DNA of 64,000 nt, taken from NCBI GenBank assembly GCA_902634515.1, contig CACPKH010000002.1, positions 22,750-86,749 of the forward strand, given 5' to 3'. The first letter of the stretch is position 1, and each line of letters starts with the position of its first letter. The position numbers and the translations under genes are program-made. This document shows positions 1 through 9,160 of this stretch, one piece after another. The stretch comes from an uncultured Prochlorococcus sp. GTDB taxonomy: Bacteria; Cyanobacteriota; Cyanobacteriia; PCC-6307; Cyanobiaceae. Below the pieces are notes generated by a model. The model saw only the letters and a list, made by a program, of their open reading frames with translations, made no database searches and was not told the DNA's origin.

Positions 1-1
1 T

Positions 2-298
2 CTGAATGAAAATATTGCAAAGAGATTCCCTGCTATTAACTCGTTTTTCTCTAACAAGTGGTATTTAGATGATATTAATGAAAAGATTTTTGTTAGAGGT
101 AGTCGCAAACTTGCCAAAGAGGTTTTAGAAGTTGACGCTAAAGTTGTTGATGGTCTTGTAAACCTTACAGGGCTTTTAACTTTAGGCAGTGGCGAAGGTT
201 TGAAATATTTTGAGACAGGAAGAGCGCAGTTTTATGCTCTTATTGTTTTTGGAGGAGTTATTGCTTTAGTTGCATTATTTGGAGTTCTTGGCACTTGA
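2..298 (+). CDS. ndhF: NAD(P)H-quinone oxidoreductase subunit 5 (NdhF), C-terminal part
   Basis: The window opens inside this gene. The frame starting at base 2 stays open for 98 codons and ends in TGA. The visible part has the pattern of an NdhF C-terminus: an amphipathic stretch with FFSNKWYLDDI and FVRGSRKLAKEV, then GSGEGLKYFETGRAQFYALI and a last hydrophobic helix ending LFGVLGT. NdhF is a large proton-pumping membrane subunit of NDH-1, and its long lateral helix lies in this C-terminal region. ndhD follows 100 bases downstream, the usual ndhF-ndhD pairing for the cyanobacterial respiratory and cyclic-electron-flow complex. The amino end lies outside the window, so total length and start cannot be judged. 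Confidence 0.9.
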   Translation: MNENIAKRFPAINSFFSNKWYLDDINEKIFVRGSRKLAKEVLEVDAKVVDGLVNLTGLLTLGSGEGLKYFETGRAQFYALIVFGGVIALVALFGVLGT

Positions 299-398
299 GC
301 AACCAAGAAATTTTTTAATTGTGTGTGTCATCCCCTATCGATTGCATGTCAGAACTGTAAGTATTTCTACACTCCAAAAAGTGGATAAAACTTACTAA

Positions 399-2051
399 GT
401 GTTTGAATGCCTGCCAGTGACAATTTGGGCAACAATTCCTGGGTATGTGCCAGAACCTATTGGCGCTGATTTCCCTTGGTTAAGTCTTTCGATCCTTTTC
501 CCAATTGTTGGCTCTCTACTTGTTCCATTTATTCCTGATGAAGGGGATGGGAAACAAATTCGATGGTATGCATTGGGTATAGCTTTAGTAACTTTTTTAA
601 TAACAGTTGGAGCTTTTTTGAAAGGTTATGACCCTTCTTTAGAAGGTCTACAACTTTCTGAACGAGTTAATTGGCTTCCGGGTTTGGGCCTGACTTGGGC
701 TGTAGGTGCTGATGGGCTTTCAATGCCTTTAATACTTTTGACAAGCTTTATAACAGCTTTAGCTGTGCTTGCAGCATGGCCTGTGAGCTTTAAACCGAAG
801 TTATTTTTCTTTCTAATTTTGGCAATGGACGGAGGCCAAATAGCTGTTTTTGCTGTGCAAGATATGCTCTTATTCTTTTTAGCTTGGGAACTTGAGCTAT
901 TGCCGGTTTATTTGTTGTTGGCAATTTGGGGAGGTAAAAAGCGGCAATATGCTGCAACTAAATTCATCATCTATACAGCAGGCAGCTCCGTATTTATTCT
1001 TCTAGCAGCCCTTGGGATGGGGTTTTTTGGAGACGGTACGCCTAACTTTGAATATATTCATCTTGCTAATCAAAATTTTGGTGAGGGTTTTCAGTTGCTT
1101 TGCTATGCAGGTTTGCTAATTGCTTTTGGAGTCAAGCTGCCTGTAGTCCCATTACATACTTGGTTACCAGATGCTCATGGAGAAGCTACTGCGCCTGTAC
1201 ACATGCTTTTGGCTGGGATTTTACTCAAGATGGGTGGATATGCACTGTTGAGATTTAATGCTCAATTACTTCCTGCTGCTCATGCACAGTTTGCTCCCTT
1301 ATTGATTATTCTTGGGGTAATTAATATTATCTACGCTGCGCTTACTTCTTTTGCCCAGCGAAACCTTAAAAGGAAAATTGCATATAGCTCTATAAGTCAT
1401 ATGGGGTTTGTACTTATTGGCATAGGAAGCTTTACCTCCTTAGGCACAAGTGGGGCAATGTTGCAGATGGTAAGCCATGGATTAATTGGAGCTAGCTTAT
1501 TTTTCTTGGTAGGTGCGACATATGACCGAACGCATACTCTTCAACTTGATGAGATGGGGGGAGTAGGGCAAAAAATGCGAATCATGTTTGCTTTGTGGAC
1601 AGTGTGCTCTTTAGCTTCCTTAGCTTTGCCTGGGATGAGTGGATTTGTATCTGAATTAATGGTATTCACAGGATTTGTGACAGATGAAGTATACACATTG
1701 CCTTTTAGGATTGTTATCGCTGGACTAGCTGCTATTGGCGTAATACTGACTCCAATTTATTTGTTATCTATGTTGAGAGAAATCTTTTTTGGGAAAGAAA
1801 ATGTTGAGCTTTTATCCAAAAGAGAGCTTATTGATGCTGAACCTAGAGAAATTTATGTAATAGGAAGTTTGCTTGTACCAATAATTGGTATTGGCTTGTA
1901 CCCAAGATTAATGACAGAGACTTATACAGCCTCAATAGATAGTTTGGTTTCAAGAGACTTGGCAGCTATTGAGAGACTTACTGAGCGGTCAGAAAATATT
2001 CCTACCAGTAAAAAACTGTATTTTTCATCTAGTTCAGCCCCTGAAATCTGA
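399..2051 (+). CDS. ndhD: NAD(P)H-quinone oxidoreductase subunit 4 (NdhD)
   Basis: This is a 550-residue antiporter-like membrane subunit of NDH-1, which helps couple quinone reduction to proton pumping in the thylakoid and plasma membranes. About 14 hydrophobic segments are visible. Family signatures include [17 protein letters not shown] (about residue 165), the buried-charge stretch [20 protein letters not shown] (about 247-266), the [16 protein letters not shown] motif (about 325) and [12 protein letters not shown] (about 410). The start is GTG at 399. The C-terminus (after about 515) is hydrophilic and variable. The gene follows ndhF, which supports the NdhD1/F1 (respiratory) type rather than a CO2-uptake type. 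No strong Shine-Dalgarno sequence is visible. Confidence 0.96.
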   Translation: MFECLPVTIWATIPGYVPEPIGADFPWLSLSILFPIVGSLLVPFIPDEGDGKQIRWYALGIALVTFLITVGAFLKGYDPSLEGLQLSERVNWLPGLGLTWAVGADGLSMPLILLTSFITALAVLAAWPVSFKPKLFFFLILAMDGGQIAVFAVQDMLLFFLAWELELLPVYLLLAIWGGKKRQYAATKFIIYTAGSSVFILLAALGMGFFGDGTPNFEYIHLANQNFGEGFQLLCYAGLLIAFGVKLPVVPLHTWLPDAHGEATAPVHMLLAGILLKMGGYALLRFNAQLLPAAHAQFAPLLIILGVINIIYAALTSFAQRNLKRKIAYSSISHMGFVLIGIGSFTSLGTSGAMLQMVSHGLIGASLFFLVGATYDRTHTLQLDEMGGVGQKMRIMFALWTVCSLASLALPGMSGFVSELMVFTGFVTDEVYTLPFRIVIAGLAAIGVILTPIYLLSMLREIFFGKENVELLSKRELIDAEPREIYVIGSLLVPIIGIGLYPRLMTETYTASIDSLVSRDLAAIERLTERSENIPTSKKLYFSSSSAPEI

Positions 2052-2163
2052 AGTTCTTTCGGGATTATTAATTTTTAAAAATGAAGATCTCAAAACTTAC
2101 TTCTTCTTTTTTCTTGCAATAGAAAATCTTTTACGTACTTTTTGTAAGGATTATTTTTTTTTG

Positions 2164-2499
2164 ATGAGACAAATCAACTTTGCTGTGATGTTTTGCTTGG
2201 CATTACTCACTGTTTTTTTCACTTTGGAAAACACTGCGGCTACAACCGTTAATATTTTCCCTAATGTTTCAACATCATTACCACTTCCCGTCTTGATGCT
2301 TTGCTCAGCAGGAATAGGAGCTTTAGTCGCTTGGTTCTTTGCTGGATGGAGTGGGATGCTTAGAAGCGTTGATGCACGTGAGCTTGAAAGTTCTAAACAG
2401 CGTATTCAAGAGCTTGAAAAGATTGCCTCAAATAGAAAAAATATATTGTCTTTTGGGAAGTTTTCCTCAACTCAAAATGTAGATAAAGATGTTGCTTAA
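2164..2499 (+). CDS. small LapA-like (DUF1049-type) membrane protein
   Basis: A 111-residue protein with two membrane segments (about residues 5-20, and about 42-65 with LPLPVLMLCSAGIGALVAWFF) and a charged, coiled-coil-prone tail containing SSKQRIQELEKIAS. Two N-terminal helices followed by a cytoplasmic coiled coil is the layout of the LapA/DUF1049 family, whose E. coli member assists lipopolysaccharide transport assembly; the function in cyanobacteria is not established. The open frame extends back to 1969 inside ndhD, but ATG 2164 gives a clean N-terminus ahead of the first membrane helix, so I use it. It lies 112 bases after ndhD on the same strand. Confidence 0.75.
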   Translation: MRQINFAVMFCLALLTVFFTLENTAATTVNIFPNVSTSLPLPVLMLCSAGIGALVAWFFAGWSGMLRSVDARELESSKQRIQELEKIASNRKNILSFGKFSSTQNVDKDVA

Positions 2500-2560
2500 A
2501 AGGCTTTCTATAGCACTAAACATCTAACTTAGTTAACTTTCTCGAAGAGAAGATTTTTCT

Positions 2561-3445
2561 TTGTCTATAGAAGGGATTAAAACTGCATCCTCAGGGGCGA
2601 GACTTGCTATTCGCCTCTTACAAGATGCTGCTGAAAAGGGAGAAATTGATCCTTGGGATATAGATGTAATACCTGTAGTAGATGGCTTTTTAGATCAATT
2701 AAGGCAAAGGATAAGTGCCCCAAGACAAAAAAATAATCAACTTTCTTCCCATGGAGGAAGCTTTGAAAGGGATTTAGCCGATAGTAGTGAGGCTTTTTTA
2801 GCAGCTTCAGTATTAGTGGGTTTGAAAGCAGAAGTTCTTGAGTCAGAAACTTTTCCTGAAGAAGCTATTTTTGAAGATGATGAAATGGCTTATGAAGAGC
2901 AAGGGTGGCTTGATCCAAGATTAGATTTTCCAAGGTATCCTGAGCGCCATCTTTACCGTAGACCAGTTGCTCCCCCTCCCTTAAGGAGATCAGTATCTCT
3001 TGGAGAATTAATTGAGCAGCTAGAAACTATTGCAGAAACAATTGAATTAGATGAACTGAAAAAGTCAAGAAGAAGAAGAGAAAAACGCTTTAGTGATAGA
3101 CAAATCATAGAACAAGTCTCATCGCTTGCTCATAGAGAAAAGTTACCTGAAACAACAGCTGCTTTAGGAATTTTTTTAAATAATTGGGAACAAGCTTTGC
3201 ATTGGATTGATTTCGATGAATTAGTTTCTACTTGGAAAACAGTTGCTTCTAGTGATCTAGATACTGATCGAATAGGCGTCTTTTGGGCTCTCTTATTCTT
3301 ATGTTCTCAAGGGAAAATAGATTTAGAACAAGAAAAGTTTTTATATGGGAAATTAAAACTAAAACGAATTCTTGCACAAGGTTCTGTTGCTCAACTTCCT
3401 TTAAAAACTCTTAAAGTGACAGATGGTTCTCCGGCTGCGGCTTAG
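2561..3445 (+). CDS. scpA: segregation and condensation protein A (ScpA)
   Basis: This 294-residue protein resembles ScpA, the kleisin that bridges SMC heads with ScpB during chromosome segregation. The N-terminal block ARLAIRLLQDAAEKGEIDPW followed by DIDVIPVVDGFLDQL is the typical kleisin helix that contacts SMC, and SEAFLAASVLVGLKAEVL is the second conserved helix. The central acidic and proline-rich part (about 95-140) is a variable linker. The C-terminal winged-helix region includes GVFWALLFLCSQGKIDLEQEKF. The start is TTG at 2561, preceded by a GAGAAG Shine-Dalgarno-like stretch. No scpB or smc is visible in the window. Confidence 0.85.
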   Translation: MSIEGIKTASSGARLAIRLLQDAAEKGEIDPWDIDVIPVVDGFLDQLRQRISAPRQKNNQLSSHGGSFERDLADSSEAFLAASVLVGLKAEVLESETFPEEAIFEDDEMAYEEQGWLDPRLDFPRYPERHLYRRPVAPPPLRRSVSLGELIEQLETIAETIELDELKKSRRRREKRFSDRQIIEQVSSLAHREKLPETTAALGIFLNNWEQALHWIDFDELVSTWKTVASSDLDTDRIGVFWALLFLCSQGKIDLEQEKFLYGKLKLKRILAQGSVAQLPLKTLKVTDGSPAAA

Positions 3446-3498
3446 TGGAAGAGGTTCATATCAGTCTATTTTATCTTCATTCCATGAATTAGACGCCT

Positions 3499-4677
3499 AT
3501 GAAGGCGATGATACTGGCGGCTGGTAAAGGAACTCGTGTCCAGCCAATCACTCATGTGATTCCAAAGCCAATGATTCCTATCCTGCAGAAACCTGTAATG
3601 GAATTTTTGCTGGAACTGCTTAAGGAGCATGGTTTTACGGAAGTCATGGTTAATGTTTCTCATTTAGCAGAAGAGATTGAGAATTATTTTCGCGATGGCC
3701 AGAGATTTGGAGTTGAGATTGCTTATAGCTTTGAGGGTCGTATAGAAGATGGAGAATTAATAGGAGATGCTCTTGGTTCTGCAGGAGGATTAAAAAAGAT
3801 TCAAGATTTTCAAGAATTTTTTGATGATACCTTTGTGGTTCTATGCGGAGATGCGCTGATTGATTTAGATCTTTCTGAGGCTGTCAAAAGTCATAAAGAA
3901 AAAGGTGCTTTAGCTACTTTGATTACTAAGAAAGTGTCTAAAGAACAAGTTAGTAGTTATGGAGTTGTTGTTACAGATAAAGAGAATAGAGTAAAAGCTT
4001 TTCAAGAAAAGCCATCGGTTGAAAATGCTTTAAGTGACATGATTAATACAGGCATATATCTTTTTGAACCTCAAATTTTTGAGCACATTCCTTCAAATAA
4101 ACCATTTGATATCGGATCTGATTTATTCCCTAAACTTGTTGAAATTGGCGCTCCATTCTATGCTTTGCCGATGGACTTTGAGTGGGTTGATATTGGTAAA
4201 GTGCCAGATTATTGGAAAGCAATTAGAAGCGTACTTTTAGGTGATCTCCGTCAAGTTGATATTCCTGGGAAGGAGGTTAGGCCTGGAGTTTTTGTTGGTT
4301 TAAATGTTGCTGCTAATTGGGATAAAATTAATGTTAAAGGACCAATTTATGTAGGAGGTATGAGTCGAATAGAAGATGGAGCAACAATTATTGGTCCTTC
4401 AATGATTGGTCCAAGTTGTTGTATTTGCGAGGGAGCAACTATAGACAATTCAATTATTTTTGACTATTCACGAATTGGTTCAGGAGTTCAGCTTCTTGAA
4501 AAATTAGTTTTTGGAAGATACTGCGTTGATAAAAATGGTGATCACTTTGATTTGCAAGAAGCTGCGCTTGATTGGTTGATTACTGATGCTAGAAGACAAG
4601 ATCTAGGAGAACCTTCTCCTCAGCAAAAAGCTATGGCTCAATTATTAGGCACTGATTTAATTGGAGCTACAAATTGA
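3499..4677 (+). CDS. sugar-nucleotide pyrophosphorylase with left-handed beta-helix tail (mannose-1-P guanylyltransferase or glucose-1-P nucleotidyltransferase type)
   Basis: A 392-residue nucleotidyltransferase. The GT-A-like domain begins with MILAAGKGTRVQPITHVIPK (nucleotide-binding loop plus the conserved KP at 23-24), continues with GSAGGLKKI (about 93), the metal-site CGDALIDLD (about 114) and the sugar-binding NTGIYLFEP. Residues from about 250 form hexapeptide-like repeats (VKGPIYVGGMSRIEDGATI and following) of a left-handed beta-helix. This architecture is found in GDP-mannose pyrophosphorylases and related enzymes that make activated sugars for glycans. The exact sugar and nucleotide cannot be read from sequence alone. 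The 3' end overlaps convergent metF by 11 bases. Confidence 0.85.
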   Translation: MKAMILAAGKGTRVQPITHVIPKPMIPILQKPVMEFLLELLKEHGFTEVMVNVSHLAEEIENYFRDGQRFGVEIAYSFEGRIEDGELIGDALGSAGGLKKIQDFQEFFDDTFVVLCGDALIDLDLSEAVKSHKEKGALATLITKKVSKEQVSSYGVVVTDKENRVKAFQEKPSVENALSDMINTGIYLFEPQIFEHIPSNKPFDIGSDLFPKLVEIGAPFYALPMDFEWVDIGKVPDYWKAIRSVLLGDLRQVDIPGKEVRPGVFVGLNVAANWDKINVKGPIYVGGMSRIEDGATIIGPSMIGPSCCICEGATIDNSIIFDYSRIGSGVQLLEKLVFGRYCVDKNGDHFDLQEAALDWLITDARRQDLGEPSPQQKAMAQLLGTDLIGATN

Positions 4678-5587
4678 TATTTGCTTGATCAAGAATAGTT
4701 GGAATTAAACTTTCTGCTTTTATAGCCATTAGGTGCACACCCTTGCAAATTCCGGTATAACTTTTCACTTGCTCCGCAGCTATATTTATGCCTTCTTGAA
4801 GAGGATTATTTGCATTTTCTAGTCTGCTTAGAATAGATTTTGGGATACATGCTCCTGGAACAAACTTATTAATAAAATTTGCATTCTTCTCAGATTTTAA
4901 TAGAAATACTCCTGCAAGCACTGGCAATTCAAGAGGTTCTGCTATCTCTTTGCAAAAACTTTCAAGAGTGCTTGGGTCCATAACCATTTGTGTTTGCAAA
5001 AAACGAGCCCCAGCATTTTTTTTTCTTTCTAATCTTTTTTGTAAACTTTTAAAATTTGGACAATTTGGATCTGCTGCTGCACCAGGGAACAAATTGATTT
5101 TTCCATCTGCTAGTGATCCAGATACAGGGTCTTTACCTTTATTGAGATTCGAGACTTCCTGTAATAATTTTATCGATTCATAATCATGCACTGGCCTCGC
5201 ATTTGGTTGATCTCCAGCTTGTACTGGGTCTCCTGTAAGACATAAGACATTTTTAATACCAAGAGCATGGGCGCCAAGTAATTCTGCTTGTATTCCAATA
5301 CGATTTTTATCTCTGCAAGCTATTTGAAGAATAGGCTCTAACTCAGCTTCTAAAAGTAATTTACAAAGTGCAAGAGAGCTCATTTTCATAATTGCTCTGC
5401 TGCCATCGGTCACATTTATTGCATGCACTCTTCCAGCAAGAGTTTGGGCTGTTGCAATTGCCTTAGATGCGTCGCCTCCTCTTGGCGGCATAATTTCAGC
5501 TGTGACTGTTACTCCTTCTGATTCCAGAGAGGATTGAAGAACGGAATTCAATGTTTTTCTTATTTGATAATAACTATCGCTTATCAA
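4667..5587 (-). CDS. metF: 5,10-methylenetetrahydrofolate reductase (MetF)
   Basis: A 306-residue TIM-barrel flavoprotein that reduces methylenetetrahydrofolate to 5-methyltetrahydrofolate, the methyl donor for methionine synthase. Visible family motifs are TAEIMPPRGGDASKA (strand 1, with the catalytic glutamate), HAINVTDGSRAIMKMS, the QIACRDKNRIGIQAELLGA stretch, and the conserved LCLTGDPV loop whose aspartate contacts the flavin. GARFLQTQMVMDP is the usual 'FfiTQ' segment. Length is close to the E. coli enzyme (about 296). The start is TTG at 5587; the gene is divergent from the small regulator at 5634. Confidence 0.92.
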   Translation of the reverse strand: MISDSYYQIRKTLNSVLQSSLESEGVTVTAEIMPPRGGDASKAIATAQTLAGRVHAINVTDGSRAIMKMSSLALCKLLLEAELEPILQIACRDKNRIGIQAELLGAHALGIKNVLCLTGDPVQAGDQPNARPVHDYESIKLLQEVSNLNKGKDPVSGSLADGKINLFPGAAADPNCPNFKSLQKRLERKKNAGARFLQTQMVMDPSTLESFCKEIAEPLELPVLAGVFLLKSEKNANFINKFVPGACIPKSILSRLENANNPLQEGINIAAEQVKSYTGICKGVHLMAIKAESLIPTILDQANINL

Positions 5588-5633
5588 ACAGCCTAGTTTG
5601 CCTAATATGAATTAAATAAGTTGATTAGGGGGC

Positions 5634-5918
5634 ATGTTTACAGGAGATTTTTCAAATTCAGCTCAAATGTCCCTATCTGCTAGGGAGATGGAAATTATTG
5701 AATTGGTTGCCGATGGCTTAACAAATCAAGAAATAGCTCAAAAATTAACCATTAGCAAAAGAACTGTTGATAATCATGTCAGTAACATGTTTACAAAGAC
5801 AGGTTCTAAAAACCGTGTAGCCCTTTTAAATTGGGCTATGGATCATGGGAAAATCTGCCGAGATGGATTTAATTGCTGTTCTTTGCCCGACGACGAAGAG
5901 GTTTCTTCTTCTGAGTAG
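5634..5918 (+). CDS. small LuxR-type transcription regulator, PedR-like
   Basis: A 94-residue protein that is almost only a GerE/LuxR helix-turn-helix: LSAREMEIIELVADGLTNQE then IAQKLTISKRTVDNHVSNMF (residues 14-53). It has no receiver domain. Size and sequence type match PedR, a small cyanobacterial regulator that responds to photosynthetic electron transport through thiol chemistry. Consistent with this, three cysteines (75, 81, 82) sit directly after the DNA-binding domain. Identity as PedR is inference from memory of the family. The start is ATG 5634 directly after a G-rich stretch; ATG 5667 is a possible alternative. Its last 50 bases overlap the convergent small gene at 5869. Confidence 0.8.
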   Translation: MFTGDFSNSAQMSLSAREMEIIELVADGLTNQEIAQKLTISKRTVDNHVSNMFTKTGSKNRVALLNWAMDHGKICRDGFNCCSLPDDEEVSSSE

Positions 5919-6063
5919 TGATATTAGTGAAATATAAATCTGGCAAATCCATTAAGGAGTATTCGTCTTGCTGAAGTTGAAGAAGTTCTGCGTATGCCAA
6001 GCAGGCCTCTTTATCTGTGCAGGTAACACGGAGTATGCCGTCAATGTCATATAAGCCGAACAA
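5869..6063 (-). CDS. small conserved-type hypothetical protein
   Basis: A 64-residue reading frame with a sensible protein-like composition (LFGLYDIDGILRVTCTDKE, then ACLAYAELLQLQQDEYSLMD) and a basic tail KKKPLRRRAKNSN. I chose the TTG at 6063 because the minus strand carries a perfect AGGAGG six bases ahead of it (plus-strand 6070-6075). A start at TTG 6093 would add ten residues and put that Shine-Dalgarno inside the gene. I do not recognise a named family and infer no function. The 3' end overlaps the PedR-like gene by 50 bases tail to tail, which is long for this window. Confidence 0.65.
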   Translation of the reverse strand: MFGLYDIDGILRVTCTDKEACLAYAELLQLQQDEYSLMDLPDLYFTNITTQKKKPLRRRAKNSN

Positions 6064-6153
6064 GATAAACCTCCTCAAGCTCGTATTGATCAAGCAGAGA
6101 TTGCAAGATTCATTGAAATATAAATAGAATCTAAAGGATTTCGAGCCCTTTTA

Positions 6154-6654
6154 CTAGTCTAGGTTGAAAATTTTTAGTTCTTTGAGTGACCAATTGGATA
6201 TTGGCAATCTAGCTAATGCTGCATTTGACAAGTGCTTTTGTCCAGTTATTTCCTCTCCACACCAATTAGGAGTGCTAACAATAGATTGAGAATTTTCTAA
6301 TTCAACTTCTGCAATTTTCAATGGGTAATTCTTATCTTGAAAACAATCTATGACCCAAGAAGCATTATTGAAGTTCAGATTGAATCTTATTTTTTTCAAC
6401 TTATGATTTAGGTTATTCCAAATTGACTCTGCATCTTCAATTGGAATCTTGTATTCGAATTCAGTATTTATAGTTCCATTTAAAGAACTTTTTAATCCTA
6501 TAAAAGACTGTTTATTATCAATAATTCTTACCCTTACCACCCATTCTTCAAAATTAATAGATAAATAACCTTGTCGAATTTGCATCGAAGAAATTGCATG
6601 TTCTTTCCAGTCATCACCTGTTACAAGAAACCTTTTTTCAATCTCAAGTGCCAT
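6154..6654 (-). CDS. CYTH-domain protein (triphosphate tunnel metalloenzyme family)
   Basis: A 166-residue single CYTH domain. The N-terminal EIEKRFLV is the diagnostic ExExK-type motif; further charged strand residues follow (VVRVRIIDNKQSFIGLKSS, FEYKIPIEDAE, KIAEVELENSQSIV), giving the alternating acidic and basic residues that line the tunnel. Members hydrolyse inorganic triphosphate or act on other triphosphates; the substrate here is not readable. It is the last gene of the minus-strand run ndhA-I-G-E-nadK-CYTH and starts 6 bases after the nadK stop, so it is probably co-transcribed with nadK. Confidence 0.85.
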   Translation of the reverse strand: MALEIEKRFLVTGDDWKEHAISSMQIRQGYLSINFEEWVVRVRIIDNKQSFIGLKSSLNGTINTEFEYKIPIEDAESIWNNLNHKLKKIRFNLNFNNASWVIDCFQDKNYPLKIAEVELENSQSIVSTPNWCGEEITGQKHLSNAALARLPISNWSLKELKIFNLD

Positions 6655-6660
6655 ATTATT

Positions 6661-7572
6661 TCAAGAAGATTCTGAATCTTTGATTAAGCTCCCTGCCCAA
6701 TGAAGTTTTTGTGTAAGTGTTTTGTAATAAGAGGCACTTTGTTCGAGAATTAGCATTTGAGCATTATCTTTGGATTTATTTATTAAACAGCTATCTCCTG
6801 GAGAAAGAAGGTGACTACTTACTCCGTCTTGCCATAGCTTGACTTTTCTAGTTTGATTTCCCTTGGGCTTAATAATTATTCTTGATCCAGCTGGCACGAC
6901 AAGAGGTCTAGTAGACAGGCTCATAGGGCAAATAGCGCTGACTATAATTGCTTCTATTTCTGGATGAAGTATTGGTCCTCCTGTAGCCATAGCATATGCT
7001 GTTGAGCCTGTTGGCGAAGATACAATTAAGCCATCTCCTTTATAAGTATCAACAATTTCACCATCAATCTCTACCTCTAAAGAACATGTCGGAGATATTT
7101 CATCTCTATCTGAACGGAAATAAAAATCATTTAATGCCCAGAAACTTTTTTGTGTACTAATTTTAGAATTAATGGATTGGATATTGATATTTGCTTGCAG
7201 CATCATTCTTTCTTGAATTGCGAAGTGATCTTGTTGAATCTTTTCCCAAAGATTCTTGCTATTTAATAATTTTTTATCATGACTGAGAAAACCAAGAGTT
7301 CCACCAACGTTAAAACTTAAAATCGGAACTTTGTGACTTGCAAGATGACGTGCTGCCCCTAAGACTGTTCCATCTCCTCCTAAAACAACTGCCAAGTCAG
7401 CCATTCTCACTTTACTTTGAATGTTCTTTACTAATTTTTTTGTTTCCTTTGTGCTATCGAATGTTAGTACTTTCTTTCCTTTTGATTCTAAGATATTGGC
7501 AGAATTAATTGCCTCATTATGTGCGATCTTATTATTTGATTTATATATTATCCAGATATAATCAAGATTCAT
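6661..7572 (-). CDS. nadK: NAD kinase
   Basis: A 303-residue ATP-NAD kinase that makes NADP from NAD. The signature LAVVLGGDGTVLGAARHLA (GGDG with catalytic Asp, about residues 62-80) is present, as are FNVGGTLGFLSH, the NE/ND substrate loop written here as ALNDFYF, and DGLIVSSPTGSTAYAMATGG (about 180-200). It lies 13 bases after ndhE and 6 bases before the CYTH gene. Supplying NADP next to NDH-1 genes is metabolically sensible but probably reflects conserved gene order more than regulation. The start is ATG at 7572. Confidence 0.95.
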   Translation of the reverse strand: MNLDYIWIIYKSNNKIAHNEAINSANILESKGKKVLTFDSTKETKKLVKNIQSKVRMADLAVVLGGDGTVLGAARHLASHKVPILSFNVGGTLGFLSHDKKLLNSKNLWEKIQQDHFAIQERMMLQANINIQSINSKISTQKSFWALNDFYFRSDRDEISPTCSLEVEIDGEIVDTYKGDGLIVSSPTGSTAYAMATGGPILHPEIEAIIVSAICPMSLSTRPLVVPAGSRIIIKPKGNQTRKVKLWQDGVSSHLLSPGDSCLINKSKDNAQMLILEQSASYYKTLTQKLHWAGSLIKDSESS

Positions 7573-7585
7573 TTTTATTTTTAAA

Positions 7586-7900
7586 TTACCATTTAAGCAA
7601 GTTAAAGCTCTCCATATCTACTGTAGTTCTATTTCTATATAGTGATATTAGAATTGCAAGTCCAACAGCAGCTTCTGCTGCTGCAACTGTAATCACAAAT
7701 ACAGTGAAGACTTGACCTCTAATTAATGATCCATCAAGATATGAGGAGAATGACATTAGGTTAATATTTACTGCATTTAACATTAATTCTATACTCATCA
7801 ATACACGAACAGCATTCCTACTATTGATAAGTCCCCATACACCAATGCAGAAAAGGATTGAAGCTATTAATAAATATCCTTGAAGAGGTACTGGAGTCAT
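7586..7900 (-). CDS. ndhE: NAD(P)H-quinone oxidoreductase subunit 4L (NdhE)
   Basis: A 104-residue NuoK/NdhE homologue with three membrane helices. The key buried glutamates are visible in [15 protein letters not shown] (helix 2) and [17 protein letters not shown] (helix 3), both needed for proton translocation in the family. Length is the family standard. It follows ndhG by 15 bases in the conserved order ndhA-I-G-E. Confidence 0.96.
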   Translation of the reverse strand: MTPVPLQGYLLIASILFCIGVWGLINSRNAVRVLMSIELMLNAVNINLMSFSSYLDGSLIRGQVFTVFVITVAAAEAAVGLAILISLYRNRTTVDMESFNLLKW

Positions 7901-7915
7901 TAAGTTAAAAACAGA

Positions 7916-8518
7916 TTAGTTTGAGCTTTGTTCTAGAAGAATTGGATCATTCGATTTTTCAATAAGATTTTGATCAACGGAATCGCCTGTAGCAATGTCA
8001 GTATTTAATACATCTCTTCTTGCTAAAACAATTGCTCCAATCATAGCCATTAGTAGTAGTACTGATGCTACTTCAAATGGGAGTAAGTAATCAGTAAATA
8101 AATGTTCTCCTATCCTTTCTGTAGATAACTCACCAATTGCACTTGGACCAGGTAAATTCCAGTTAGTAGTTAAATCAACCCTCAGAAGTAGAAATAACAA
8201 GCCTGTGCAAACTAATCCTGATAGAACTTTTCTTGTTCTTAACCCTTTAATTTGTTTGAGCTCTTCTTTTTTATTAACTAACATTATTGCAAAAAGTATT
8301 AATACATTTACAGCTCCTACATAAACAAGTACCTGTGCTGCGGCTACGAAACTTGCATTGAGTAAGAGATATAAACCGGCTACTCCCATAAATACTCCAC
8401 CAAGTAAGAAGGCTGAGTAAACAATATTTTTTAATAAAACAACTCCTAGCGCACCAAGTATTACTACAGATCCAAGGATAAGAAAGCAGATTTGTTCAGT
8501 ACTACTAGCAATATTCAT
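7916..8518 (-). CDS. ndhG: NAD(P)H-quinone oxidoreductase subunit 6 (NdhG)
   Basis: A 200-residue NuoJ/NdhG membrane subunit with five hydrophobic segments. The conserved helix 3 stretch ASFVAAAQVLVYVGAVNVLI (about residues 55-74) is the family hallmark, and VASVLLLMAMIGAIVLARRD is the last helix. The C-terminal tail (about 172-200) is hydrophilic and acidic. The ATG directly abuts the ndhI stop codon, so translation is probably coupled. Confidence 0.95.
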   Translation of the reverse strand: MNIASSTEQICFLILGSVVILGALGVVLLKNIVYSAFLLGGVFMGVAGLYLLLNASFVAAAQVLVYVGAVNVLILFAIMLVNKKEELKQIKGLRTRKVLSGLVCTGLLFLLLRVDLTTNWNLPGPSAIGELSTERIGEHLFTDYLLPFEVASVLLLMAMIGAIVLARRDVLNTDIATGDSVDQNLIEKSNDPILLEQSSN

Positions 8519-9160
8519 TTAGTTTACTTCCTCCTTTGTATTAGAAATAGATGCAATTTCTCCCTCTTTGCTTGATTCTTGTTTCATCCAATCTAATACT
8601 TCCGCAGGTAATTTCCCTGCACGAGGGTCTTTATTAGGTACTTCATGAGGATCCATAATGCCTTGAGGAAGGTACCCCAGCTCTCTGAGTGGTTTAACAG
8701 ATGGATCAGTAGTCACACTTGTTGGGAGTCGACCTAGGGCTACATTGTCAAAATTCAGACTATGCCTATCAAAGGAGGCTAATTCATATTCCTCTGTCAT
8801 CGAAAGGCAATTGGTTGGACAGTACTCAACACAGTTCCCACAAAATATGCAAACACCAAAATCAATTGAATAATTTCTTAGCTCTTTCTTTTTTGTTTCC
8901 TTATTCATTACCCAATCAACGACTGGAAGATTTATTGGGCAGACTCTTACACATACTTCACAAGCTATACATTTATCGAATTCATAATGAATTCTGCCTC
9001 GATATCTTTCTGAAGGGATAAGCTTCTCATAGGGATATTGAACCGTTATTGGCCTTCGACCCATATGATCAAAGGTAACTGCCAAACCCTGCAGCAGGTA
9101 CTTGCCTGCACTTATTGCATTTTGGGTGTAATCAGCAACTTGTCGAAAGAATCCAGTCAT
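8519..9160 (-). CDS. ndhI: NAD(P)H-quinone oxidoreductase subunit I (NdhI), 2x[4Fe-4S]
   Basis: A 213-residue iron-sulfur subunit of the NDH-1 connecting arm. Two ferredoxin-type clusters are visible: [16 protein letters not shown] and [16 protein letters not shown], each CxxCxxCxxxCP. An amphipathic N-terminus ([20 protein letters not shown]) matches the membrane-apposed helix. The C-terminal 60 residues are a cyanobacterial-type extension without cysteine. It sits between ndhA (98 bases upstream) and ndhG (no gap). Confidence 0.97.
   Translation of the reverse strand: MTGFFRQVADYTQNAISAGKYLLQGLAVTFDHMGRRPITVQYPYEKLIPSERYRGRIHYEFDKCIACEVCVRVCPINLPVVDWVMNKETKKKELRNYSIDFGVCIFCGNCVEYCPTNCLSMTEEYELASFDRHSLNFDNVALGRLPTSVTTDPSVKPLRELGYLPQGIMDPHEVPNKDPRAGKLPAEVLDWMKQESSKEGEIASISNTKEEVN

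Noticed and set aside
1969..2163. Upstream extension of the LapA-like frame into ndhD
   Set aside because: The extra 65 residues are mostly out-of-frame ndhD sequence; ATG 2164 gives the expected membrane-helix start.
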